A stretch of 48,443 nucleotides of DNA from Zygnema cylindricum (Eukaryota; Streptophyta; Zygnematophyceae; Zygnematales; Zygnemataceae): contig JBBHKE010001162.1 in the NCBI GenBank assembly GCA_037447655.1, forward strand, positions 137,264 to 185,706, in the 5' to 3' direction. The position numbers and the translations under genes are program-made. The notes under the pieces are model-generated. The model was given only the letters and a program-made list of their open reading frames with translations, was not told the DNA's origin and searched no databases. Below, piece by piece: positions 20,177 to 30,589 of the stretch (position 1 is the first letter of the stretch; every line of letters starts with the position of its first letter).

Positions 20177-20718
20177 ACGGCCACCATCTCTAACCGGTAT
20201 CCGATGCCAACCCCGGAAGAGATATTTGACTCCCTTGCTGGCGCCACTATCTACTCCACTCTGGACATGAAAAATGGGTTCCACCAGATTTTAATGGAAT
20301 AAAGCACAAGAAGAGAACCGCATTTTGGGCCGGTTTAAGACTTTATAAATGGATTTGCATGTCATCCGGGCTTAAGGATGCACCGGCCAAATGCCAACGA
20401 GCAATGGACGAAGCGCTCCGAGGAATTAATTGTGCTCGGTGCTATATTGATGATCTTATTATATTCTTAAAAACTTGTGAGGAACACTTGGAGCATGTCC
20501 AGATCGTTCTCCGGGCACTCCAAGCAGCGGGCTTGAAATGTCACCCATGCAAAGGTATTATTGGGGTACAGAAGATCATCTACCTCAGACAAGAGGTGTC
20601 TCCCGGGACTGTGGGTCCCCACATGGTCAAGATGGCAGCCCTTGACGCTCTTCCCCCACCGCAGGACATCTTGGCCCTTCGCACCTTTTTGGGTCTGGCC
20701 AACACTATCGGCAGTTAA
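20177..20718 (+). pseudogene. Gypsy reverse transcriptase relic
   Basis: Starts within the RT at TATISNRYPMPTPEEIF, just after the copia LTR at 20176. Palm block SLAGATIYSTLDMKNGFHQI; a stop and frame change; then GLKDAPAKCQRAMDEALRG and the catalytic CARCYIDDLIIF (YIDD at 20443-20454). The thumb reads GLKCHPCKGIIGV and TFLGLANT. It is a different copy from the RT at 17893, with which it overlaps in content. Confidence 0.88.
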
Positions 20719-21345
20719 TCCCCAAGTTCAATAGCCACGCTTAGCCCCTCACACAGGTATTGCGGAAGGACCAAGAATGGTAGTGGGCTAAATAACAACA
20801 GATCGCCTTCAAGGTCTTGAAGGATGCTCTAAAGCAACACCCCGTTCTCCGGATGCGTGATCACCAGAGGCCTTTCCTCCTTTACACTGATTGGAGCACG
20901 TTTCGAGAGGTTTTGGCTCAAGTCGATGATGTCGGAGCTGAATATGTGGTGGCCTACACCAAGCGGAGCAACAACAAAGCAGAAGGAAGTTATAGCAGTT
21001 ACCACGGAGAGCTACTCGCAGCGGTTTGGGCAATCCAGCATTTTCGGCCTTATTAGTAGGGAGTCCGCTACTCGCAGCGGTTTGGGCAATCCAGCATTTC
21101 CGGCCTTATTAGTAGGGAGTCCATTTCATTCTGATTACGGATCACCAACCCCTAAAATGGATCATGGAAAGTTAACCGGCAAACTCGCCAGATGGGTTCT
21201 TATCCTGCAGGAATATGATTTCGACATTGTTTATAGGGAAAGGGAGATCCATGGGAATGCTAACGAACTTAGCCAGAATCTTGATCCCTCAACCATGGAT
21301 TCTACCGGGGCTCGGCATGATGAGGACACGGGGATCAGCTTGGGA
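20719..21345 (+). pseudogene. Gypsy RNase H relic
   Basis: Blocks in order: LKDALKQHPVLRM; PFLLYTDWS with the first Asp; VVAYTKRSNN; YHGELLAAVWAIQHFRP with the Glu; DHQP region with the next Asp; GKLARWVLILQEYDFDIVYR. A 56-bp tandem duplication (21011-21122) shifts the frame in the middle. RNase H removes the RNA template strand during replication. Confidence 0.85.
21011..21122 (+). repeat. 56-bp tandem duplication in RNase H
   Basis: 21011-21066 and 21067-21122 are identical except one T/C change. Both start GCTACTCGCAGCGG and end GGGAGTCC. Recent replication-slippage type duplication. Confidence 0.9.
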
Positions 21346-22700
21346 ATCATTCAAGCCTCCTCCGATTTCATCTGGCTTCCCCAATCTGGGGGGGAACTGT
21401 CAATTTTCTCTACCGATGTGGAGGAGCAGGCGCCCATAGGGGCCGAACGGAAGGACATCGTGAACGACCGCGATGCACTGTAATCTATATAGCAGGGGTC
21501 ACCTCTTTCCCACTTGACTAGAGTTCCCTTATCCCGGTGCCGACCAGGATGGCTGCGTATGATTGGGACAGAGGCGTTCTCCTTCAGAAATGGTCAGACA
21601 GTACGAGGAAAGTGGTTCCTTTCCCTTTTGACCGAGAAACTCTGATTTCCAATCTCCATCCGCAATGTGGAGACTTCGGGCAAAAGCGGACAAATTCCCT
21701 GGTTACGGGCTCTTATTGGTGGCATGGGTTGCAAACCCGAGTCAATCGAATTGTGCAAACTTGCTCATGCGATCACGTTAAGGCAGCTTTTGACAAGAAG
21801 GGCGAGATTGAGCTTCATTCGTTGCCTATCCGAAGGATGTTTTATTGGTGGTCGTTGGATCTTTTGGGACCTCTTCCAACCAGCAAGCGGGGGAACCGCT
21901 TTGTGCTGGTCATGATAGAACATTTTTCCAAGTGGATCGAGTAAGTGGTTTTGCTGCGGAAGGATTCCAAGGCAATTGCAGATGCCTTTTTGCAAAGGGT
22001 GTTGGCCCAATTCGGAGCGCCTGCGGAAGTTCTGACCGACCAAGGCTCCGAATTTGCCGAGAATTTTCCAATCTCGTGGAAAAATGCTTGGTTGACCATC
22101 GGCTAACCAGCCGTGACCACCCTCAAGCCGACGGTTATGCTGAAAGGTGCGTACAGACTGTGAAGCGGTCACTACGAAAATATGTCGTGGAAGAAGATTT
22201 GGGTGAGTGGGACAAAAAAGTGCCTAGGATTGCTTTGGGTTACAGATTTAGCAAGCAGGCTTCTCTCCACTCCTATAGCCCTTATTACATTCTATTTGGA
22301 CGACACCCCACCTTGCATGGAGCTGCATCAGCCCAAGCGGTGGTCCAACTAGAGTTGGATGACAAAGGGACAGTCAAAAAACTGATCGCCGACAGGGCCA
22401 AGGTATTCCACCGATAGATGCCTCTCAACATGGGCAATTTGCATGTGGCTCAACACCGAGATCAATTGTGGTATTCTCAGCGCCGGAGTAGGAATTATGT
22501 GCTCCGACAACGACGATTTATGCCAGGAGACTTTGTATATCGAATGCAACAGAAGAAGGACACGTTGGATATTTTTGCAGGGAGAGTAATATTGAAAGTG
22601 GTCGAGGTTTCCAACAAAGGGGTTCTTACATTGGAGGGGAAAGATGGTCGATGAATTAAAGAAAATCATATCAATGTGGCCCCCTACCATCTTCAGGGTT
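21346..22700 (+). pseudogene. Gypsy integrase relic
   Basis: Follows RNase H through an acidic linker (SGGELSIFSTDVEEQAPIGA). HHCC zinc domain: HPQCGDFGQK with the second His changed to Asp, and QTCSCDHVK. Catalytic core: WSLDLLGPLPTS (first Asp, about 21848), VLTDQGSEF (second Asp, about 22030) and ADGYAERCVQTVKRS (Glu, about 22140). After the core come LFGRHP and a GPY/F-type region FMPGDFVYRMQQKKD, VILKVVEVSNKGVLTLEGKDG. No chromodomain. At least three frameshifts or stops. Confidence 0.9.
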
Positions 22701-22916
22701 AAGACGGCGTGCTCACTTAACTTCTTTTTAGATCCTCCTTTTCTGTTAAATCTGTAATTTGTCCTCCCAAATACAAAACTTATTGGTGCCCAATCGCTGT
22801 GGCTGCTCCCATTCAGCTCAGATCCCTCCTCCGGGAGCCACACACCCCCCACCACCAGATCTCGTTCTCCGGGGCAGAAATGAGCGTGTAATTGTTTTCT
22901 ATCTTTAGTCACGGGG
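22701..22916 (+). pseudogene. Degenerate integrase tail with PHD remnant
   Basis: Corresponds to the PHD-type finger of the copies at 33860-34037 and 37110-37298, but only scattered ligands survive (CGCSH-type remnant followed by GATH/EPH). A G-run at 22913-22920 stands where the polypurine tract should be. Confidence 0.4.
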
Positions 22917-23214
22917 GGGGATATCAGCCCGATTACCGAGACCCTAACCCCTTCCCCCGGCCAAGGGAGGGAGGAAGGAAGAGGAGATAACTTTCGCCTT
23001 CCCCGTGCCATCATCCCTATTCCCTGCCTTCATCCCTATTCCCTGCCGATGCCTCTCTCCTATTTTGCATGCATATCAGTGGGAGTGATGCGGGCAGCAG
23101 TTGGTATGATTATCATTTTGGGAAGCATTCGCATTCGGGGATCATTTGAAGGACTCCAATGCAACAAATCCGGGGTGTGGGCCCTTCCCTCACGTTCATC
23201 AGGCACGCTCGACA
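22917..23214 (+). mobile_element. Gypsy LTR, about 298 bp
   Basis: Matches 34082-34380 and 37345-37629. All three begin GGGATA(T/G)CAGC after a G-rich tract and all three end GCACGCTCGACA, after which flanks differ completely, which defines the LTR as TG...CA of about 285-299 bp. Internal landmarks are TTTTGCATGCATATC and CATTTTGGGAAGCAT. Confidence 0.75.
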
Positions 23215-24512
23215 GCTGTCAAACTCATGTGTTTTTCAGGCACGCCTTTAGATCACCAAGGATTCCTAAGCCCTTTTTACCCTGTACGGTCTTCAGAGTA
23301 CGGAGGAGCGAGTACACCAAGCCGGAAGAAATCCTTGTATTTCCTTAATTGACCTAAACGCACTTTATTTGGCGCCAAACGGAGGCCGAATGACAAAGTT
23401 CTACCGTCTCAAAGATTGCAATTTCGTTATAGGGAACCATTTGCCACCAGCCCCCGTGGGGGGTACATTGCGGATTGCCACGTAACTTTCCGAATTTGCA
23501 TTTAGATTATGCTGGTAGCCGCCTGTAGGAATTTAGTTGAGCCTTGGCTGAATTTTTGTCCATTAATTACGTTAGGTCAAAGTCTGGCAAGTTAGTGTCA
23601 TTTTCAGGATTTTGTCTTATAATTGTGGACCGAATAAGTACTTCCGGCCGCGGATCTAGCCGCAGTCCGGAGCAAAACTTTTTGCCCCAAGTGAAGTACG
23701 GATTAATTTGTCTTGTGTCAGTTCAACTACATTTGCTTGCCGCCCATTGGTTAATAGCCTAGCTTTGACTTTTGGACTTGCAATATTGACAAACTTTGAT
23801 GTATAAAGGCACTAGGGGTCGAAGGAGACAGGTTGCTTTTCACTACTGTCTCTTGCAAAAACCCTTAGAAATTCGAACAACCCTTCTTTTGGAGAATCTT
23901 GGTGTTGTTTTCGACTCTAGTGCCATCTTGGTTTTGAGATTTGTCTTGTGTGGAAATCACAGTCTGGGCCGGTAGTTCGCACTATCTTCCTTTTTGGGTG
24001 ATTTTGAACTTTTTGTTGTTTGGAACCGGGAAGAGTCTTGTTGGTTCTGAGCTGCGAACACCGAAGGTTGCAAGAGTACCATACCTTTGACGATACTCTC
24101 GGGAGAGGGTTCACCTTTCTCTAATTGTCATCGTTGATTGTTGGGGTATGTTAAGCTTGCTTCGCTACATTTCACATTTTTTATCTTTTATTCTCTTTTC
24201 TGTGGCAAGGTGATATTGTTAAATCTGGAAAGCCAGTCCTATTTATTCATATATATATCTACGTGATAGTGCATTTGTGTCTTCTTCTAGAGTTCTCTTT
24301 GCTTTGGAGTTACGGTTCCGGAGTAAATTGAAACCCCCTGTATCAGGACAGTGGGTTTTGAGGGAACAAATGCTATACACTTCCCGTAGACAACCCACAT
24401 TACTGAAAAGCCACCTTGTCTTCTCGGATTAGAGGGGATAGGAGCTTTCCCTTTGGAAGCCCTCTTTTTGGAAGTGCTATTCACGTTTCTTTCCCCCTAC
24501 ACCTCTTTCATC
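23215..24512 (+). other. Leader or unknown non-coding DNA before gypsy gag
   Basis: 1.3 kb without a gene between an LTR end and the gag start at 24513. From 23768 it matches 10643-11385. It has a good TATA box, GATGTATAAAGGC (about 23801), and a TATATATAT run near 24250. Either this is the leader of the next gypsy copy sharing the LTR at 22917-23214, or part of it is another element's LTR. No standard primer-binding site was recognised after 23214. Confidence 0.45.
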
Positions 24513-26419
24513 ATGGGGGGAGGAGAAACTCCGGATAACGGATTCGAAAAGAAAGGTCGATTGGAGAGGCCCTTGCCGGAAGGGAAATCTTTGAGGTCCG
24601 AGGAGTCGGAGCCCATGGAGACTGTTTTTGAATCTCCTGCCAATAAACCGGCTGGTGATTCTCATCCTCCTCCTCCGCCTCCAAGTTTGACTCCCGAATA
24701 TTACCCTTCTTTGGCAGATGGCGCCAGGGCCCATGATGAGGAAAAGAGGGAAGCTAGGGCCCAAGCCCAGGAAAACGAACATGGTGTTTCCCAGGGCTCG
24801 GCCAAAGAGACAGGCGCAGAGGAAGTCCCATGTGGGTCCTCTTCCCGAGGTCGGGCTTCATACCCGATCCAAGATTCCCCGTGCCGAGATATAGATTGAC
24901 CGCGTTGTTTTGACGGACCCACGTCGACCAGTTCGTAAGGAACTCCTAGCTCTTCACGACCTCCATGAGCTGAAGGTGAAGAAGGAGTTGGTACAAAGAG
25001 TGGCTCCGACCGATCGAGTCAGGGTGGTTAGACCCGTGGAGGGGGTGGTGGAGATTTTGAGTAGTTCATCGGAGAGCAGCTCTTCCCAGTCGGTGCAGGA
25101 CCGGTCCCAAAGAGCTCTCTAATCTCGCCCTCCCCCATCTTCCTCTCAGGACACTGCAGCCAACAGACCCACCCACGAAGGTACCTCTTCTCGGGTTCGT
25201 AGAGGAGAATGGGGTATCGAGAGGGGCGCACAAGATCTAGTGAGGGGAAAGAGATTTGACCACCGTGACAGCAAAGGGAGATTTGCACCTTTCCCTAAGG
25301 AGGAGACGTCAGTGACTCCCATTCCACCCTCCATCGAGAGACCTGCTCCCAATTCACTCGTGTTTGCCCTACCAAAGGGCTCTGGAGATCTAGGTCTACC
25401 GATCCCGAGGTTCCGGGTACGGGACCAGAAGATTTGTCCGAAGGATGGTGGCGGACCAGACCTAATGATCTCGAAATTCCGGGAATAGAGATAGCGGATC
25501 TTAACAAAGTAGTGGAAAAAGCCAAGGAACTAGTGGAGGTTCTGAAATCCCAAGGACAGGCTACGCGGGGGCCGGACCCGCCACTGTAAATTGGGAGGCC
25601 TTAGAGGAAGAGAGGCGAAAGGCATGGGAACAAGAATTGGTGCTCATTAGGGAAGCTCGGCGTAGGACAAGTGGGATTCTTAGCGGGAAGATTCCTCCTA
25701 CACCAAAGATAATGCCGCATTCAGAAGCCCCAGTAGCAAAGACCTCTCTTCTGGCCTGCACTCAGCTTGAAATGCCTTCTTCGGAGCCAAGCCAAGAGCC
25801 TCTCCTTCAGCGGAAAGGGGAGGAAAACAGAGGACCTAATGTGGAGGGTTTGGGGTGGGATCTACCTTTTGGAAACGCTTCGGCTCTTCGGGGAGAGACT
25901 ACCTTTGTCTAGGTGAAGGTGTGTATTGCTATGGAGGCTTTAGTGGAGTTACGACCTGACAAGAGGATTCACATCCCCTTGAGGGCTCCAACACCTCCTG
26001 TCACTTCTCCCAGAAAATCCTTGGAGCCCCCATCTTTTGCTCCTCTACCTTATTCCTCTCACTCCCAAGAACACACCACAAAACCCCAAGACTGTCCAGA
26101 TTCCTCTCCTTCGCCATTTGTTTCTCATGTTGTAGTTGTTCGTGGATTAATTGGTCCGCCTCTGTTATCCACCAAATACGACGTACCCGCCTATTCGTCG
26201 CATCATCGACGCTCCCCTTCCTCTTGCTCTGGAACTTCACCTACTGAGACATCTAGGAGGCGAACCAAGAGACAAACACCTTTCCCCGCAAGGGCTTCGC
26301 CGTCTCCTTCTACATTCCCTTCTCCGTCTCCGCCACCAGCAATTCCCGAACGACATCTCGAACGACCCCGATGCTCTCCAATCTATCCAACAAGGGTCAC
26401 CTCTTCCCCACTTGACTAG
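24513..26419 (+). pseudogene. Gypsy gag N-terminal region, proline-rich, copy 2
   Basis: Predicted segments identical to those at 11386-13292, with the same frameshifts, stops and the same fusion to integrase. The shared lesions show that the deletion derivative was already dead, or trans-mobilised, before duplication. Composition is Pro/Ser/Arg/Glu-rich; no domain recognised. Confidence 0.55.
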
Positions 26420-26808
26420 AGTTCCCTTATCCCGGGAACAGACCAGGATGGCTCCGTATGATTGGGACAGCGGCGTTCTCCTTCAGAAATGGTCAGACGG
26501 TTCGAGGAAAGTGGTTCCGCCCCCCTCTGACTGAGAAACTCTGATTTCCAATCTCCATCGGCAATGTGGACATTTCGGGCAAAAGCGGACCACTTCCTTG
26601 GTTACGGGATCTTATTGGTGGCATGGGTTGCGGATCCAAGTCAACCAAATTGTGCAAACTTGCTCCTAAAGCGATCGCGTTAAGGTAGCTTTTGACAAGA
26701 AGGGAGGGACTGAGCTTCATTCGTTGCCTATCCAAGGGATGTTATATCGGTGGTCATTGGATCTTTTGGGACCTCTTCCGACTAGCAAGGGGGGGAACCG
26801 CTTTGTGT
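26347..26808 (+). pseudogene. Gypsy integrase N-terminal half, copy 2
   Basis: HHCC domain and first catalytic Asp region as in copy 1 (one residue different: Asp for Tyr in KWSDGS). The reading frame is cut at 26808 by the copia element and resumes at 33030 on its other side, an unambiguous case of nesting. Confidence 0.88.
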
Positions 26809-26957
26809 TGTTGAAAAGAGGTAATTAATAGTTCACTTCTATATTTTAGTAAGAATATAAAGAGAGAGAAAAAGAGAACCAAAGGCACGCCATCGCTGCT
26901 GCGTCATTTAAGAGGGAGAATGAAATAAAATGTATTTTACTAATTCTATCAAAATAC

Positions 26958-27032
26958 TGCCTCTAGCCAGATTTGAACCATGGTCTACAGAATTCTATTA
27001 AGACCTTAGCCTTATCCATTAAGGCAGTAACG
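26958..27032 (-). repeat. tRNA-like block antisense within LTR
   Basis: Minus strand: TGCCTTAATGGATAAGGC D-arm, GGTCT/AGACC stem, B box GGTTCAAATCTGG. Arg-like. Differs from 13831-13905 at several positions. Confidence 0.6.
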
Positions 27033-27234
27033 AAACGATATACGTATTACGTTTCACGCATATTTATCTATTTGTTAAACGGGCTAATTTGCAGCAGACT
27101 AACGAAAACACGCATTAATCAATTCATGCATGGAAGTAATCGAAGCCGCATAAATACAATTGATCGAACGGCCACAATTGCAGCCGCCACCCGCAATAAA
27201 CTTTTGGCGGCCTTTGGGGATAGCGTCACGCAAC

Positions 27235-27380
27235 GCCACGTGGCACCATACTATTGGATACTGAAGAAGATGGGAAGAGGAACCATGGCTCCCGTTTTGA
27301 CTGGCGTCACTTTGAAAGCCATGTCGTACAATGGCCGTACAATAAGTACATCGCCTAATGTACTTTCTTGTAATATATAG
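27235..27380 (+). promoter_or_regulatory. LTR promoter: G-box, GTAC cluster, TATA
   Basis: G-box at 27235-27244, four GTAC cores between 27326 and 27363 (a fifth mutated to GTAA), then ATATATAG. This is the copy driving the full-length element. Confidence 0.6.
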
Positions 27381-27686
27381 TGTTTTTATTCGACTAGGGT
27401 TTAGTAGTAGGCAATCGTAAGTAGGCAGACCAGGACTTAGTGAAATTTAGGTACCTCTCTCTAAGAGAGCTTGTAACTATAAAGGTCATTTTGACCAACC
27501 ATAACTTACTGCTCAGGGGAGCAAATTCAATGATTATTTTTGCGTTTGACTCAAGGGAGTCTTGTCCTCACACGGGTGAGGGTGGTTAGAATATTTGTGT
27601 GCTAGGGTGGCACTTATTCAGTGGGAAAGTAGAAGAGGCAAATATTGTCCTAGAGGCTTTACATAGGTTGCTCATTCTCTGGGTCA

Positions 27687-28669
27687 ATGGAGACCAAAGA
27701 ATTGCAGGTTATGGGCCCACCCTCTAGGGTGCCCATATTTGATGGATCAGACTTTCTTTATTGGGAAAAGATGATGGAGGGAGAACTATTTGAGAAACAC
27801 CTATGGGGCATAGTGTCTGGACAATTTGGATGCCCACCTCCACCTGGTTTTGGAGGAACGAGTTTTTTTGGCACCTCCGCCTCTACAGTAGGTAGAACAG
27901 CTGCCACCGTCACAGAGGATGAAGACGAGGAAGGAGAGGAGATTGTCATGGAAGGAGAAATGGAGGAGTTTCAACTCAAGTGACACCATTGCCGAAGGCG
28001 ATACCGGCAGCAACACCACTAGCAACGGCAACAAGGGTTCAGATCGAAAGATCGGAGTATGAAAAGTATAACTTCAAAGACAAGGTTGTTAAGCTCTTAA
28101 TTCTTACAAGTGTAGCAAAGGGCATTGCCATTTCCCTTATGCACGTCAAATCTTCATCTCAGATTTGGATATCTCTTATTAACAAATATAAGAGCGGATC
28201 ATTGCAGCAGCAACAGTTGGCAAAAAACAACAAGATTGCAGCTTATACTTATAAGGGAGGAAGCATGAATAATTATTGCAGTGATTTAGGAGCATTATTT
28301 GGAGAGCTAGAGAGTGCAGGTAACTCATGGTCTGAGAGACAAAGAGTGAACACATTAATGATGAAACTACCTGAAGAGTATGAGAATATCATTAATCGAT
28401 TGCAGGACATAGGAGATAGCAATTGGAATTGGGATGACACAGTGGGAATGATTTTAGTGAAAGAAAGCACCATAGAGCTTAGGAGAGGGAGTCGAAGTGT
28501 TCAAGCATTGTCTGCAGGAGCTGATTGGCGGAAGCGTGATGAGGAGAGAGAGAAAGATCCTTATCGAAACTTTGGAGGAAGAGGACAAGGAGGTGGCAGA
28601 TTTGATAGACAGGGGAGAGGAACTTCGCGAGGAGGATAATGTCACTTCTGCAAGAAACCGGGACACTAT
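27687..28669 (+). pseudogene. Copia gag
   Basis: Starts at the LTR-internal ATG (27687): METKELQVMGPPSRVPIFDG, then a Gly/Pro-rich segment and an acidic stretch. A frame change near 27980 leads to the UBN2 gag core (VKLLILTSVAKGI, SSQIWISLINKY, YKGGSMNNYCSDL, LMMKLPEEYENII, DTVGMILVKEST) and a Gly/Arg-rich RNA-binding tail. A TAA at 28637 lies immediately before the intact CCHC knuckle CHFCKKPGHYMADC (28640-28681). About 320 residues originally. It forms the particle shell and packages RNA. Confidence 0.9.
27707..27721 (+). other. Primer-binding site, half-tRNA iMet type
   Basis: GGTTATGGGCCCACC begins at the base after the LTR. It is in frame with gag, giving Val-Met-Gly-Pro after the LTR-encoded residues. 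Confidence 0.85.
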
Positions 28670-29290
28670 ATGGCAGATTGTGGCAAACTTACAGATCTTG
28701 GACTAAAAGATGGGCAAGGGAACTCAAAAAATGGAGGAAAGAAAAAGGCTTTCATAACTCAAGTTCATGATGAGCAAGAGAACAAAGAAACCGAACAGGA
28801 AGAGGAGCTTGAGGAGCTTGAGGAGCTTCTTCTTAATCCGAAAAACACTGAAAAGCATGTTGACATTCCACGGAGACAAAAGTGTGCTTTCGGAGGTAAG
28901 AGGGATCCACTTGAAGATGGGTGGATCATAGACTCAGGGGCCTCAATGCATATGTGCAAAGATAAAAGGTGGTTCACTAAATTGAGAAAGATCCCAACAG
29001 TTGAGATAGAGTACGGAGATGGTAGAGTAGAAACCACAAGTCTTGTTGGAACTGTTGACTTGAAGGTTTTAGTTAATGGAAAGGCCTCAATTGTAACACT
29101 CTCACAAGTTTTTTACATTCCACAGCTTAGTAAGAACTTGGTCTCGACAGCTATCCTAGATGAAAAGGAGTTTGAAACAGAAACTAGGAAAAGAATCTTC
29201 ACAACAAGCTTTGATAATGAGGTTTATTTCATAGCTGAGAAGGGCAGTCAGAGAATGTTCAGAATTATGCTTTGCAATGAAAATAGTGTT
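28670..29290 (+). pseudogene. Copia aspartic protease
   Basis: Same frame as the zinc knuckle. After an acidic Glu-rich linker comes GWIIDSGASMHMC with the catalytic Asp at 28931-28933 intact, then the strand blocks VEIEYGDGRVETTSLVGTVD and FYIPQLSKNLVST typical of the copia protease. No lesion inside this domain, so it is among the best preserved parts of the window. Confidence 0.92.
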
Positions 29291-30589
29291 CTCTACTCGT
29301 GTGCAAGTGAGATGATGCTTTGGCACAAAAGGTTGGGGCATGTGCATCTAGATAGATTAAAGAAAATGAAGAAAACTTGAATAGTGGAGGGTATTACTTT
29401 TGAGGATGATGAGACCTTTGATGATTGCAGTGGATGTGCCCAAGGGAAGATTCACAGACTTCCATTTCCAAAGGCAACCATATATAAGAGAGAGAAAGTA
29501 TTGGATCTAATTCACACTGATGTTTGGGGACCTGCTAGATATGCTTCACATGGGGGGAAGAGGTGGATGTTAACTATCATTGATGATTGGTCTAGATACA
29601 CGAAAGTATACTTTCTCAGACATAAGTCTGAGGTATTGAGATGTTTCAAAGAGTAAAAAGTATGGAGTGAAAAACTAAACGAAACCTTAATAAAAGAGAT
29701 AAGAAGTGATAATGGGAAAGAATACACCTCAAGGGAATTTGAAGAATTTCTTAAAGAAGAAGGAATTCATCATGAGAAAACAGTTCCCTATAATCCAGAA
29801 CAAAATGGAGTAGCAGAAAGAGTGAATATAACTTCAGGAGATATGTCCAGAATTATGTTAACTGATAAGAGGATAGGGTTGCAGTTTTGGGCGGAGTCTA
29901 TGAACTATGTTAATTTCATCTTAAATAGAGTTCTAACTTCAGCAAATAAGGAGGAAACTCCGTATGAGAGGTGGACAGGAAAAAAGCCTGATTTGTCTAG
30001 TTTGAGAGTGTTCGGAAGTCAAGTCTACAGTTTGGATTCCGATAAGACTAAATGGAAGTTAGAGGGGAGAGGGAAGCCAAGATATCTTGTAGGATATGAT
30101 GAGAGCACAAAAGGATACCGAGTGTATGACTTGAAAAAAAAAGATATAATTTTGGTAAAACACATAGTGGTGATGAATGAAGAGAAGTCCATTGATCCAT
30201 TCAAATATAATAAGAAAGTCAAAATCAGAATTGAAACGGATCAGTTTTCTGACTTTGACTTTGAAAATGAAGAGAAGGAAGAGGGAGAAAAAGAAAAATC
30301 TGCAGATTTACCAAAGGAGAAGGAGGAAATGACAACATCTGAGGCAACGCCACAATACAAAGTGGAAACCGAAGAGGAACTTGATGAGACACCAGAATTG
30401 GAAGATAGGGGAACTAAAAATCTCCCTAAACGAAACCCAAGGATGCCTTTCATACCGGCGTCCGATTTTGAAGGGGGAAGAAGAAGTAGTAAACGACTTC
30501 AAGAAAGACAAGTAAATAACCAACTCACAAAGATGTCTCACCCAGATGAACCTCAGACATACTTAGAGGCCATAAACTCCAGAAAGTAG
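29291..30589 (+). pseudogene. Copia integrase
   Basis: GAG-pre-integrase/HHCC region MLWHKRLGHVHLDRL ... DDCSGCAQGK, catalytic core with LIHTDVWGPA (first Asp), IRSDNGKEYTS (second Asp, 29708) and NGVAERVN (Glu, 29815), the copia LRVFGSQVYS region and GYDESTKGYRVYD. A long Glu/Lys-rich linker (about 30200-30420) precedes RT. All in one frame with two stops (29378 and 29654). Inserts the cDNA copy into the genome. Confidence 0.92.

Larger units (their letters stand above)
23768..27515 (+). repeat. 3.7-kb segmental duplication, copy 2
   Basis: Partner of 10643-14383 (offset about 13,127). Here the copia LTR is the genuine 5' LTR of a complete element, so copy 2 shows the less rearranged arrangement. 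Confidence 0.85.
26809..27706 (+). mobile_element. Copia 5' LTR, 898 bp
   Basis: TGTTGAAAAG ... GAATTGCA. Landmarks: antisense tRNA-like block 26958-27032, G-box GCCACGTGGC 27235-27244, GTAC cores 27326, 27337, 27346 and 27360, TATATAG near 27375, paired CTCTCT/AGAGAG near 27455-27470, GGTCATTTTGACC (27485 region), GCTCAGGGGAGC, and the gag ATG at 27687, exactly 20 nt before the LTR end. Confidence 0.92.

Noticed and set aside
22550-22690. Chromodomain at the integrase C-terminus
   Set aside because: The VILKVVEVSNKGVLTLEGKDG segment fits the GPY/F-type integrase tail; aromatic cage residues of a chromodomain are absent.
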